Assembly (NCBI RefSeq): GCF_043195135.1 | Contig: NZ_JBAFWP010000018.1 | Source of the DNA: NCEH01 sp043195135 | GTDB taxonomy: Bacteria; Pseudomonadota; Alphaproteobacteria; Rhizobiales; Xanthobacteraceae | Direction: 5' to 3' (one strand) | DNA: 64,000 bases | Part shown: in pieces, positions 52,090 through 60,577 of the stretch | How the letters are laid out: each line of letters starts with the position of its first letter | Position numbering within the stretch: position 1 is the stretch's first letter | The notes under the pieces: generated by a model | The model's input: only the letters and a program-made list of their open reading frames with translations | Told to the model about the DNA's origin: nothing | The model's database searches: none | Made by a program: the position numbers and the translations under genes

Positions 52090-52778
52090 GCACAGAGTAT
52101 GACGTCGAATCCGGCGACGGGGTCCACAAGGGCCGCCCCGTCACGGTGGACCGCTATACGGTGGGGGCGCGGATCAACCACTGGATCACGGCCATCAGCC
52201 TGATCCTGCTGGCGCTGTCCGGCATGGCCCTGTTCAGCCCCTCGCTGTTCTTCCTCACCAACCTGTTCGGCGGTGGGCAGTGGACGCGCGCCATCCATCC
52301 CTGGATCGGCGTGGTCCTGTTCTTCTCCTTCGCCGGCCTGTTCCTCCGCTTCTGGCGGGCGAACCTGTGGAAGGCCGAGGACGGCACCTGGCTCGCCCGC
52401 ATCCGCGACGTGCTGGGCGGCCATGAGGAGCGCCTGCCGGAAGTGGGCAAGTACAATGCCGGCCAGAAGTTCGTCTTCTGGGGCATGTCCTTCCTCATCA
52501 TCGTGCTGATCTCCAGCGGCTTTGCCGTGTGGGACCAGTATTTCTACCAGTTCACCACCATTCCGCAGAAGCGGGTGGCGATCCTCGTCCATGCCCTGGC
52601 GGCGATCGCGATCATCTGCGTGTGGATCGTGCACGTCTATGCGGCGATCTGGGTTCGTGGCACCATCGGCGCCATGACGAAGGGCCAGGTCACCGGCGGA
52701 TGGGCCTGGCGCCACCATCGCAAATGGCTGCGCGAGCTGGTTTCCAAGGACAAGCCGGGCCGCACGCCGGCGGAGTGA
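52086..52778 (+). CDS. fdoI: formate dehydrogenase cytochrome b556 (gamma) subunit
   Basis: A 230-residue protein with four membrane helices and the haem-ligating His residues expected for FdnI (RINHWITAISLILLALSG; AIHPWIGVVLFFSF; ILVHALAAIAIICVWIVHVYAAIW). It passes electrons to quinone. The ATG overlaps the fdoH stop (ATGA). It completes a membrane-bound, periplasm-facing formate:quinone oxidoreductase. Confidence 0.96.
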   Translation: MSTEYDVESGDGVHKGRPVTVDRYTVGARINHWITAISLILLALSGMALFSPSLFFLTNLFGGGQWTRAIHPWIGVVLFFSFAGLFLRFWRANLWKAEDGTWLARIRDVLGGHEERLPEVGKYNAGQKFVFWGMSFLIIVLISSGFAVWDQYFYQFTTIPQKRVAILVHALAAIAIICVWIVHVYAAIWVRGTIGAMTKGQVTGGWAWRHHRKWLRELVSKDKPGRTPAE

Positions 52779-52934
52779 GCAAGGGCGTCGAGCCGACGCC
52801 CCTTGACTCCCGGGCGCCGGCACATAGGTCAGACAAAGCATCGGGGTGGAGTGCCGACGAGGCGTCTCCGCCCCTCTTTTCGCTTCTATCCCAGAGTTTG
52901 CGCCACGTGGCCCGTGGGGTTCGTGAGGAGTGGC

Positions 52935-53864
52935 ATGTCAGAATTTTCCAGCGGTCCGGGCGCCATCGAACCCGATCCGAGCGTCATTGGCGGCATCGCC
53001 CAGCCTCCCCTGGCCGTTCTTCCCGATCCCACCGCCCTGTTCGCGACACGCGCCCAGCGCTTCCGCGATCTGGCGCCCCACAGCGAGCTTCGGCCCTACC
53101 TGCTGTTCCTGGCCGATCTGGTGCAGGCGCAGCACGATATCCAGAAGGGCCTGCCCGAGCCGGTCCTGCCCGACACGGCGACGCGCGAGCGCTCGGCGCA
53201 GTTCGCAATGCCGCCGCTGGACCGCACGCAATTCACCTATGACGATGCCTTCGGCACCACCTTCGACCGGCTGCTTCACGCCATGGGCGCCGTGGAAAAG
53301 CCCGATGCGGCCGCCGTCGCGCTCGATGCGGTCCTGCGCGCGCCCCCGCTCGCCCGGGAAGCCATGATCCTGAACGTGCTGGCGGATTCCATTCCGGTGG
53401 AGGCCATGGCCGAGCATATCTATGTGGCCGCCGCGCTCCAGGTGCATTTCGCCCGCCTTTCCGCGCGCCTCGATGCGAAGGCGCTGGTTCCGCTCGGCGA
53501 CGGCCTGTGTCCCTGCTGCGGCGCCCCGCCGGTGGCGAGCCTGATCGTCGAATGGCCGAGCGCGCCCGGCGCGCGCTATTGCGCCTGCTCGCTGTGCGGC
53601 ACCTTGTGGAACCAGGTGCGGGTGCGGTGCGTGCTGTGCGGCTCGACAAAGGGCATCGGCTTGCAGGAGGTCGAAGGCGCCTCCGGCGCCGCCAAGGCCG
53701 AGACCTGCGATTCCTGCCACGCCTACACGAAGCTGTTCTATCTGAGCAAGGACCCGGCGGCGGAGCCGGTGGCCGACGACGTGGCCTGGCTCGGGCTGGA
53801 TCTGCTGATGCGGGACGGCCCCTATCGGCGCGAGACCTTCAACCCGTTCCTGCTCGGCTATTGA
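52935..53864 (+). CDS. fdhE: formate dehydrogenase accessory protein FdhE
   Basis: A 309-residue rubredoxin-like accessory protein with paired CxxC motifs: LCPCCGAPP, CACSLCGTLW, RCVLCGSTKG and CDSCHAYTKLFY. FdhE is required for assembly or activity of the respiratory formate dehydrogenases. The ATG at 52935 follows a GAGGAG site; the longer upstream frame is not supported. It lies 156 bp after fdoI and 10 bp before selA. Confidence 0.95.
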   Translation: MSEFSSGPGAIEPDPSVIGGIAQPPLAVLPDPTALFATRAQRFRDLAPHSELRPYLLFLADLVQAQHDIQKGLPEPVLPDTATRERSAQFAMPPLDRTQFTYDDAFGTTFDRLLHAMGAVEKPDAAAVALDAVLRAPPLAREAMILNVLADSIPVEAMAEHIYVAAALQVHFARLSARLDAKALVPLGDGLCPCCGAPPVASLIVEWPSAPGARYCACSLCGTLWNQVRVRCVLCGSTKGIGLQEVEGASGAAKAETCDSCHAYTKLFYLSKDPAAEPVADDVAWLGLDLLMRDGPYRRETFNPFLLGY

Positions 53865-53874
53865 GGCGGCGATC

Positions 53875-55311
53875 ATGAGCGATCCCGCCAGCGCCCTGCG
53901 CGAGGCCCTGCGCGCGCTTCCCTCGGTGGACCAGGTGCTGAAGCTGGAGACGACCCGCGCCGCGCTGGACCGTCACGGCCGCGCCGCGGCAACCGAGGCG
54001 GTGCGCGCCGCGCTCGAAGCCGCGCGCGCGGCGACCCGGTCCGGCACCCCGCCCGCCGGGGTGGAGGAGATCGCCGGGGCGGCCCTGCGGGCGCTGGAGG
54101 CACGGGCGCAGCCGAGCCTGCGCCCGGTGTTCAACCTCACCGGAACGGTGCTTCATACCAATCTCGGCCGCGCCATTCTCGCCGAAGAGGCGATCGCGGC
54201 GGCGACCGCCGCCATGCGCAGCGCAGTGGCGCTGGAATTCGACGTGGAGAGCGGCAAGCGCGGCGAGCGCGACGATCATGTGCGCGCCCTGCTGTGCGAA
54301 CTGACCGGCGCGGAGGACGCGACGGTGGTGAACAACAATGCCGCCGCCGTGCTGCTGGTGCTCAACACGCTCGCGCTCGGCAAGGAGTCCATCGTCTCGC
54401 GCGGCGAGCTGATCGAGATCGGCGGCGCCTTCCGCATGCCGGATATCATGGCCCGCGCCGGCACCACGCTGGTGGAGGTCGGCACCACCAATCGCACGCA
54501 CCCCAAGGATTATGTCGGCGCTATTGGCCCGGACACCGGCCTGGTGGTGAAGGTGCACACCTCCAACTACCGCATCGAGGGGTTCACGGCCGAGGTGGCC
54601 CCCCGCGCGCTCGCCGACATCGCCCATGAACGCGAGGTGCCGCTGTTTCACGATCTCGGCTCCGGGACGCTGGCGGACCTCGCGCGCCATGGCCTGGTGC
54701 ACGAGCCGACGGTGCGGGAAAGCATCGAGGACGGCGCGGATATCGTCACCTTCTCCGGCGACAAGCTGCTGGGCGGCCCGCAGACCGGCTTCATCGTCGG
54801 CCGGCGCGACCTGATCGCCGCCGTCAACAAGAACCCAATGAAGCGGGCCCTGCGGGTCGACAAGATCCGCCTCGCGGCCCTGGAAGCCACCTTGCGGCTC
54901 TATCGCGATCCGGACCGGCTCGCCTCCCGCCTGCCGACGCTGCGCCTGCTCGCACGGCCGCTCGCGGAGATGCAGGCGCTGGCTGAGGCTCTGCTGCCGA
55001 TGGTCGCCGAGCGGCTGGGCGATGCGTTTTCGGCCTCCATTGTCCCCTGCAAGAGCCAGATCGGGTCCGGCGCGCTGCCGCTCGAAACCTTGCCGAGCGT
55101 CGCCCTCGCGATCACGCCCGCCGACGGCAGCGGCCGGGCGCTGGATGCGCTGGCCCGCGCGCTGCGCGCCTTGCCGGTCCCGGTCATCGGCCGCATCGCG
55201 GATGGCGCGCTGGTGCTGGATCTGCGCTGCCTGCTGGACGAAGCGGGCTTCCGCGCCGCGATCGCCCACCTTTGCGTGCCAAAAGACGAGCCGGCCCATG
55301 GGATGGCTTGA
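53875..55311 (+). CDS. selA: L-seryl-tRNA(Sec) selenium transferase
   Basis: SelA converts Ser-tRNA(Sec) to Sec-tRNA(Sec) using selenophosphate. The 478-residue PLP enzyme shows FNLTGTVLHTNLGRA, VNNNAAAVLLVLNTLA, RGELIEIGGAFRMPDIM and the PLP-lysine loop FSGDKLLGGPQTGFIVGR (Lys297). Its end overlaps the start of the Sel1-repeat gene by 14 bp. The gene order fdhE-selA-x-selB makes it part of the formate dehydrogenase operon. Confidence 0.98.
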   Translation: MSDPASALREALRALPSVDQVLKLETTRAALDRHGRAAATEAVRAALEAARAATRSGTPPAGVEEIAGAALRALEARAQPSLRPVFNLTGTVLHTNLGRAILAEEAIAAATAAMRSAVALEFDVESGKRGERDDHVRALLCELTGAEDATVVNNNAAAVLLVLNTLALGKESIVSRGELIEIGGAFRMPDIMARAGTTLVEVGTTNRTHPKDYVGAIGPDTGLVVKVHTSNYRIEGFTAEVAPRALADIAHEREVPLFHDLGSGTLADLARHGLVHEPTVRESIEDGADIVTFSGDKLLGGPQTGFIVGRRDLIAAVNKNPMKRALRVDKIRLAALEATLRLYRDPDRLASRLPTLRLLARPLAEMQALAEALLPMVAERLGDAFSASIVPCKSQIGSGALPLETLPSVALAITPADGSGRALDALARALRALPVPVIGRIADGALVLDLRCLLDEAGFRAAIAHLCVPKDEPAHGMA

Positions 55312-56140
55312 CCTGCTGCGCGGGCGCAAGTCCGCACCGGCCGCATCCCCTCAGAACCCGCAGGCCGCGCCCGCCGATCCCGATGCGCGCATGGCCGAGG
55401 CGCTCGCGGCGGCGCAGGCGGGCGATTACGAGACCGCGCTCTTTCTGTGGGAAGGGCTGGCCCGCGCCGGCGTTGCGCGGGCGCAGAACAATATCGGCGC
55501 CTGCTTCGCCGAGGGCCTCGGCGTGGAGCGCAATCCCGACCTCGCCTTCCGCTGGCTGCATCTGGCGGCGGAAAACGGTGATCCCGTGGGCCAGCGCAAT
55601 CTGGCGGCGCTCTATTTCAAGGGCGAAGGCGCGCCGCAGGACTATGCGCGCGCCGCCGAACTCTATCGCCTCGCGGCCGACCAGGGCGATGCGCCGGCGC
55701 AGGACATGCTGAGCTGGATGCTGCTGGAAGGCGAGGTCGTGCCCTTCGACGCCGTCGCGGCCCGCCGCTTCGCCGAGCTGGCGGCGGACCAGGGCATCGC
55801 GTCCGCCATGACGCGCCTCGGCATGCTCTATCACAATGCCCTCGGCGTCGAGCGCGACCCGGCCGAGGCGGTGCGCTGGTGGCGGCGCGGCGCCGAGCGC
55901 GGCGATGCGGACGGCCAGGCCATGCTCGGCGCTGCGCATCATATCGGCTCGGGTGCGCCGCGCGATCCCCTTGCCGCCTACGAATGGCTCCTGCGCGGCT
56001 ATCAGGGCGGCAGCAGCCTTGCCGCGCCGTTCCTGGATGCGGTGCGCGCGACCCTCTCCCCGGAACAGGAGGCGGAAGCCGAACGGCGCGCCACCTTGCC
56101 CCTTGCCCCGCCCCTGCCCGCCGCGGAGCCCTTGCCATGA
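55298..56140 (+). CDS. Sel1-repeat (TPR-like) protein inside the selAB operon
   Basis: A 280-residue soluble protein with about five Sel1-type repeats (for example AQNNIGACFAEGLGVERNPDLA, GQRNLAALYFKGEGAPQDYARA, AMTRLGMLYHNALGVERDPAEA), usually a protein-protein interaction scaffold. There is no signal peptide. It overlaps selA by 14 bp and selB by 4 bp, so it is almost certainly co-translated with them. No selenium role for Sel1 proteins is established as far as I know (the name Sel1 is unrelated to selenium). Confidence 0.9.
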   Translation: MGWLDLLRGRKSAPAASPQNPQAAPADPDARMAEALAAAQAGDYETALFLWEGLARAGVARAQNNIGACFAEGLGVERNPDLAFRWLHLAAENGDPVGQRNLAALYFKGEGAPQDYARAAELYRLAADQGDAPAQDMLSWMLLEGEVVPFDAVAARRFAELAADQGIASAMTRLGMLYHNALGVERDPAEAVRWWRRGAERGDADGQAMLGAAHHIGSGAPRDPLAAYEWLLRGYQGGSSLAAPFLDAVRATLSPEQEAEAERRATLPLAPPLPAAEPLP

Positions 56141-58386
56141 TCATCGGCACCGCCGGGCATATCGATCATGGCAAGACCTCCCTGGTGCGCGCGCTGACGG
56201 GGGTCGATACCGACCGCCTGAAGGAGGAGAAGGCGCGCGGCATCACCATCGATCTGGGCTTCGCCTATCTGCCGCTGGAGAACGGCGAGACCCTGGGCTT
56301 CATCGACGTTCCCGGCCATGAGCGCTTCGTCCACACCATGCTGGCGGGGGCGAGCGGCATCGATTTCGTGCTCCTGGTGGTGGCCGCCGACGACGGGGTG
56401 ATGCCGCAGACGCGCGAGCATCTCGCCATCGTCGATCTGCTCGGCGTCTCCCATGGGCTGGTCGCCCTCACCAAGGCCGACCTCGTGGACGATGCGCTCC
56501 GCGCGGAAGTGACGGCGCAGATCGCGGCCACGCTCGCGGGAACGGCGCTCGCAGGCGCGGACATCCTGCCCGTCTCCACGCTCACCGGCGAGGGCGTGGC
56601 GCAGGTGCGCCAGCGCTTGGTGGACGCCTCCGCGCATCTGGCGCAGCGCGCCGCCTCCGGCCGGTTCCGTCTCGCGGTGGATCGCTCCTTCACCCTCTCG
56701 GGCGCGGGAACGGTGGTGACGGGAACCGTGCTCTCCGGCGTGGTCCGCGTGGGCGACCGGGTGATCGTCAGCCCCTCCGGCCTTGCCGCGCGCGTGCGCT
56801 CCATCCGCGCCCAGGACAAGCCGGCCGAGGAAGGCCGGGCCGGCGACCGCTGCGGCCTCAATCTCGTCGGCGACGGCATCACGAAGGACGCCATCGCGCG
56901 CGGCGACGTGGTGCTCGACCCGAGCCTGCATGCGCCCTGCGACCATATCGACGCCACCTTGAGCGTGCTCGCGAGCGAGGCCAAGGGGGTGGGCCAGTGG
57001 TTTCCCGTGCGCCTGCACACCGCGTCGCGGGAGGTGGGCGCCCGCGTCGTCCTGCTCGGCGACAGCCTCGCACCGGGGGAGAGCGGCCTGGTGCAATTGG
57101 TGCTGGAGCATCCCATCGCCGCGGCGGCGGGTGATCGCTATGTGGTGCGCGACACCTCGGCCCAGCGCACCATCGGCGGCGGGCTGTTTCTCGATCTGCG
57201 CGCGCCGAGCCGCAAGCGCCGCAGCCCCGAGCGCATCGCCCAGCTCGCCGCCCACGCCCTGCGCGACCCGCGCGATGCGGTGCTTGCCTTGTGCGAGACC
57301 GCACCCTTCTATCTGGATCTGCCCGCCTTCGTGCGCGATCGCGCCCTGGCTGCCTCGCAAGCCGATGCCATCGCCGAGGCCCTGAATCTCGTGCGCTTGC
57401 CCCTGGGCGAGACGTCGCTCGCGCTTTCCGCCGGGCGTTGGCAGGCCCTGCACGACGCCTTGCTCGAGCGGCTCGACGCCTATCACGCGGAAAATCCCGA
57501 TCTGGCGGGCATGGGGCGCGAGCGCCTGCGCCTGCAATTGTCCCCTCGCCTTCCCGCCCCCGCCTTCCTCGCCGCCTTGCAGACGATGGCACGCGCCGGC
57601 GAAATCGCGCTCGACGGTGCCTGGGTGCGGCGGGCGCAGTTCGAGGTGCGGCTGACGGCGCGCGACGAAGCCTTGTGGGCGCAGGCGCTGCCCCTGCTCC
57701 AGGGCGCGGAGCGCTTCCGCCCGCCGCGCGTGCGCGACATCGCCAATCTGCGCGCCCAGCCCGAAGCAGACGTGCGGCGCATGTTCAAGCTGCTCGGGCG
57801 GATGGGCCGGGTGGACGAGATCGCGCACGATCATTTCTTCCTGCGCGCCACGGTCGCCGAAATGGTGGAGATCCTCGCCCGCCTCGGCGCCGCGCATGGC
57901 AGCTTCACCGCCGCGCAGTTCCGCGACGAGGTGGATAACGGGCGCAAGGTGGCGATCCAGATCCTTGAATTCTTCGACCGTCACGGCGTGACCTTGCGCC
58001 GGGGCGATCTGCGGCGCATCAATCCCCATCGGCTGGACCTGTTCCGCCCCATGGGCGATGATGCGCCGGCGCAGCAACCGGCGGGAACGCCGCAAACCCT
58101 TGGAAGAGAAGCGTCCCTGGTGGGGCGTCCGGACTTCAAATCCGGGAGGGGCCGCGAGCCGGTCCTTGGTGGGTTCGACTCCCACTCTCTTCCGCCAAAC
58201 CCGCTTCCGCAGAGCGCGCCGGGCGGCGCATCCCCAAGGCGCCCCGGCGCGGACGCCCTTGAGGGGGAAGCGCAGGGGCTGAAAACGCCCGGCCCGACAC
58301 CCGCGAGCCCGAAACCCGCAAGCCCGAAGGCCGCCCCGAAAGCCCAGGGATCAGAAGCCGCCAAGACCGCGCGAGGACGGCGATGA
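56137..58386 (+). CDS. selB: selenocysteine-specific elongation factor SelB
   Basis: SelB delivers Sec-tRNA(Sec) to UGA codons followed by SECIS. The G domain has IGTAGHIDHGKTSL (4-17), DVPGHERF and LTKADL. EF-Tu-like domains follow, then four C-terminal winged-helix domains, the last ending around HGVTLRRGDLRRINPHRLDLF. E. coli SelB has 614 residues. Here the open frame is 749 residues because it continues, without a stop, through the tRNA-Sec gene (from codon 656) and about 60 further Pro/Lys/Ala-rich residues to an ATGA overlap with the next gene. The functional protein probably ends in the extra tail, or is shortened when the tRNA is cut out of the message. Confidence 0.95.
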   Translation: MIIGTAGHIDHGKTSLVRALTGVDTDRLKEEKARGITIDLGFAYLPLENGETLGFIDVPGHERFVHTMLAGASGIDFVLLVVAADDGVMPQTREHLAIVDLLGVSHGLVALTKADLVDDALRAEVTAQIAATLAGTALAGADILPVSTLTGEGVAQVRQRLVDASAHLAQRAASGRFRLAVDRSFTLSGAGTVVTGTVLSGVVRVGDRVIVSPSGLAARVRSIRAQDKPAEEGRAGDRCGLNLVGDGITKDAIARGDVVLDPSLHAPCDHIDATLSVLASEAKGVGQWFPVRLHTASREVGARVVLLGDSLAPGESGLVQLVLEHPIAAAAGDRYVVRDTSAQRTIGGGLFLDLRAPSRKRRSPERIAQLAAHALRDPRDAVLALCETAPFYLDLPAFVRDRALAASQADAIAEALNLVRLPLGETSLALSAGRWQALHDALLERLDAYHAENPDLAGMGRERLRLQLSPRLPAPAFLAALQTMARAGEIALDGAWVRRAQFEVRLTARDEALWAQALPLLQGAERFRPPRVRDIANLRAQPEADVRRMFKLLGRMGRVDEIAHDHFFLRATVAEMVEILARLGAAHGSFTAAQFRDEVDNGRKVAIQILEFFDRHGVTLRRGDLRRINPHRLDLFRPMGDDAPAQQPAGTPQTLGREASLVGRPDFKSGRGREPVLGGFDSHSLPPNPLPQSAPGGASPRRPGADALEGEAQGLKTPGPTPASPKPASPKAAPKAQGSEAAKTARGRR
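58102..58197 (+). tRNA. selC: tRNA-Sec (UCA anticodon), nested in the selB frame
   Basis: A 96-nt tRNA with the unusual 8-bp acceptor GGAAGAGA/TCTCTTCC, discriminator G and encoded CCA. The anticodon stem-loop is CCGGA-CTTCAAA-TCCGG with anticodon TCA at 58136-58138. A long variable arm and T arm GTGGG-TTCGACT-CCCAC follow. These match bacterial selC (95 nt in E. coli). It reads the UGA in fdoG. Confidence 0.97.
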
Positions 58387-58913
58387 CCACGCTTTCAGCC
58401 TACCTGGCGAGCCTGGAGAGGTCCGCGGCCGCGGCGGAGCAGGCCGAGGCCGATTTTCGGCGCGAAACCGAGGCGCGCGCGGTCGCGCTCGCCAATGCCC
58501 GCGCCCACGCCTATCGCCGCAGCAATCTGATGGCGACCCTCGCCACCCTCGCCGAAGGGGCCGAAACGCCGGAACTGGCGGTCGCGGCGGTGCAGGCGCA
58601 CCTGCGCGCCCGTCTCGGCTGGGACGATCCAAGCGATGCCCGCGACGCGGTGCTCACGCGCTTCGCGCCGGTCGCCCTCGCCCTGTTCGCCGCCGCGCAT
58701 CCCGCCGAAGCGGGGCACGCCCCGGACGCGGGCACGCCGGACGATCCGGCAAGCGACCCCGCCAGCGCCGACCCCGCCGGTGCCGATCCTGCCGGCGTCG
58801 ATCCCGCCGGTGCCCTGGCGGCGTTCGAGAACTGGTACGCCGAGACCCGCGAAAGCCCGTTCTGGTATCTCTTCGAGCACTACATACCGGAGACGCCGCG
58901 CGTGGACTACTAG
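58383..58913 (+). CDS. uncharacterised gene at the end of the selB operon
   Basis: A 176-residue protein whose ATG overlaps the stop of the extended selB frame (ATGA). The N-terminal third is helical and charged (SAYLASLERSAAAAEQAEAD). A low-complexity DPA/ADPAG repeat region lies at about 118-142, then an aromatic end (FENWYAETRESPFWYLFEHY). I recognise no domain. The coupling suggests a link to selenocysteine or formate dehydrogenase function. It is the last host-like gene before the phage segment. Confidence 0.75.
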   Translation: MTTLSAYLASLERSAAAAEQAEADFRRETEARAVALANARAHAYRRSNLMATLATLAEGAETPELAVAAVQAHLRARLGWDDPSDARDAVLTRFAPVALALFAAAHPAEAGHAPDAGTPDDPASDPASADPAGADPAGVDPAGALAAFENWYAETRESPFWYLFEHYIPETPRVDY

Positions 58914-59190
58914 GGGCTTGGCCTAGCTAGGGAATTCGCCCTAGCGCTCTAGGCAAGCGCACCATGTCCCTCTCGGGTCTGATACCATCAGTGGCAGGAT
59001 ACGCGGTCACTTCGCGCCCTGGTTCCCTGCCCTCCCTCCCTGCCCGTGTGGTCTCCTCCTCCCGCCCCTCCAGGGGCGTGAGCACCTCGCCATGCCTGCC
59101 GCAAAGCCGCATGGATGCTCATTTCTCAAAAAAAATTGCGCCAAGACGAAAAAGGCTCTTGACGCGGCGACTCGCCATCGAGTCTGGTGA

Positions 59191-59242
59191 GGATACGAAA
59201 TGTGGATACGCCAGATGGATACGAAAGACGGATACACAATGA
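59191..59242 (+). repeat. four 13-bp direct repeats starting GGATACG
   Basis: GGATACG (GGATACA in the last unit) recurs at 59191, 59204, 59217 and 59230, exactly 13 bp apart. The array lies right at the start of the first phage gene. It may be an operator or iteron-like array, or coding repeats; the period is neither a helical turn nor a multiple of three. Confidence 0.9.
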
Positions 59243-59589
59243 GCACTCAGGCCACGACCACGAAGCACCCCAAGCGCAACCGTAGCGGCCTCAATAGCAA
59301 GGCGATGGCGGCGGTTGAACCGCAACCCGTCCTCACTGAGGAGGAGCGGCAGGCACTCGCGGACATGGGCAGGCACGGGCACAGCCCCGAAATGTATGAC
59401 GGAGCGAGCAAGCTCCACGCACGCCACTGCGGGGGGGGGGGGGACGGCTATTACGACCGTGGAGGCGCCTATTGGGGACACTCCAGGGTCTATGCCGTGT
59501 GGACACGGGGCGGGGGCTTCTGTGCCTACGTGGAGGCAACCAGCCTGTGCGGAGCGGTTGCCCAGGTGAGGGAGGCCGCAGCGGCGTGA
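59200..59589 (+). CDS. phage-region hypothetical protein with a poly-G tract
   Basis: A 129-residue protein of unknown function. The ATG at 59200 has a GGTGAGGA site 8 bases before it and starts inside the 13-bp repeats; an ATG at 59239 without a ribosome site is the alternative. The middle contains a glycine run (HCGGGGDGYYDRGG) encoded by a 13-G homopolymer, then an aromatic/Cys-rich end (VWTRGGGFCAYVEATSLCGA). No family is recognised. Confidence 0.6.
   Translation: MWIRQMDTKDGYTMSTQATTTKHPKRNRSGLNSKAMAAVEPQPVLTEEERQALADMGRHGHSPEMYDGASKLHARHCGGGGDGYYDRGGAYWGHSRVYAVWTRGGGFCAYVEATSLCGAVAQVREAAAA
59431..59443 (+). repeat. 13-bp poly-G tract inside a coding region
   Basis: Thirteen consecutive G residues within the first phage-region gene. 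Loss or gain of one G would shift the frame, so it is either a slippage-prone switch or a sequencing-sensitive spot. Confidence 0.95.
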
Positions 59590-59598
59590 CGCATCCCC

Positions 59599-59844
59599 TT
59601 GGGCATCCTCAGCCCCCTCATACCCAATGGCAGTCTCCGCCTAGTGCAGGGACAAGCTGGAACCGTGGAGGCGAGCTGGGTGTGGGACATCTGGCCCACC
59701 CCAAAAACGGACAGGGTGGTCATATACACGGAGCACTTCCTGGGGAGAGGAGGACTCCGTGCCTGGAAGAAGAGCGCGGAGAGGATGTTGGCCTTTCACA
59801 GGGACAGCATGCTCCGCGAGGTTGAAACAGAGGGAGAGGCTTGA
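59599..59844 (+). CDS. phage-region small hypothetical protein
   Basis: Up to 81 residues; the start is unclear (TTG at 59599 or GTG at 59644, neither with a good ribosome site). The body GTVEASWVWDIWPTPKTDRV followed by VIYTEHFLGRGG has a compact beta-type pattern. The stop overlaps the next start by one base (TGATG), supporting a real early-gene cassette. No family is recognised. Confidence 0.5.
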   Translation: MGILSPLIPNGSLRLVQGQAGTVEASWVWDIWPTPKTDRVVIYTEHFLGRGGLRAWKKSAERMLAFHRDSMLREVETEGEA

Positions 59845-60047
59845 TGAAAACCCAGAGAGCCAACACCATGGCGGATACGCCTCTCAACACCGTCCAGGGC
59901 TTCCTTGGACACCCCCTCCTCAAGTCCTACCTGGAGGAGGACCCCAAGGGGAACCTCTACCGGGTGGAAGTCCGCAGGTGCGAAACCACGGGGGTGGTCC
60001 TTAAGGGCCGCTTCCCGGTCCCCGCAAAGAAGCAAACCCACCAGTAA
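59844..60047 (+). CDS. phage-region small hypothetical protein
   Basis: A 67-residue basic protein (MKTQRANTMADTPLNTVQGF, then HPLLKSYLEEDPKGNLYRVEV). GGGAGAGG precedes the ATG, and the preceding gene's stop overlaps it. A second ATG at residue 9 is possible. Function unknown. Confidence 0.6.
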   Translation: MKTQRANTMADTPLNTVQGFLGHPLLKSYLEEDPKGNLYRVEVRRCETTGVVLKGRFPVPAKKQTHQ

Positions 60048-60081
60048 CCCGCACGTTCACCAACTTTTTGGGAGAGAAGTC

Positions 60082-60495
60082 ATGGCGTACAAGTTCGAGA
60101 TTAAGCGCGGCGTAGCCATCCCCGCCACCGCACGCTTCGGCACCACCGCTCTGCCGTTCCCGTGGGACGACATGAAGGAGGTGGCCGGAGACGGGATGAT
60201 CGAAGTCACGAAGGACTTCTGGGTCAACGAGCGTGGCTACGACCCCGAGACCTACACTGTCGTCAAAGCCCGAGAGCGCATCCGGGGCCACTTCCGCAAC
60301 TGGCAGGAGAAGGACGAGAGCCGCAAGGACCTCATGCTGGTCATGCGTACGGTGGGCGACGACGTACACGTCTGGGTCGATAAGCCGGAAACCGAGGCCG
60401 TGGAGCCTGAAGGGCCCGCAGCGCCGGAAGAGAAAGCCCCCGAGCCCGCGCCGGCCGCCCCCAAGGGACGCGCCAAGAAGACCACCGCGAAGTAG
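60082..60495 (+). CDS. phage-region hypothetical protein with Pro/Ala/Lys tail
   Basis: A 137-residue protein with a globular N-terminal part (MAYKFEIKRGVAIPATARFG, DDVHVWVDKPE) and an acidic then basic low-complexity tail (EEKAPEPAPAAPKGRAKKTT). The ribosome site GGGAGAGAAG is strong. It may bind DNA or protein, but I cannot assign it. It lies 82 bp before the RNA polymerase gene. Confidence 0.7.
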   Translation: MAYKFEIKRGVAIPATARFGTTALPFPWDDMKEVAGDGMIEVTKDFWVNERGYDPETYTVVKARERIRGHFRNWQEKDESRKDLMLVMRTVGDDVHVWVDKPETEAVEPEGPAAPEEKAPEPAPAAPKGRAKKTTAK

Positions 60496-60577
60496 CGAAC
60501 CCCTCACCACCGTGTCGAAGCTGGGAGGGACGGGACACACCGCCCCGCCCCACCATTAGACCCATGAGAGGACCATC

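Noticed and set aside
55298..56140. Selenium-specific function implied by the name Sel1
   Set aside because: Sel1 repeats are named after a Notch-pathway gene and are general TPR-like scaffolds; only the operon context links this gene to selenium.
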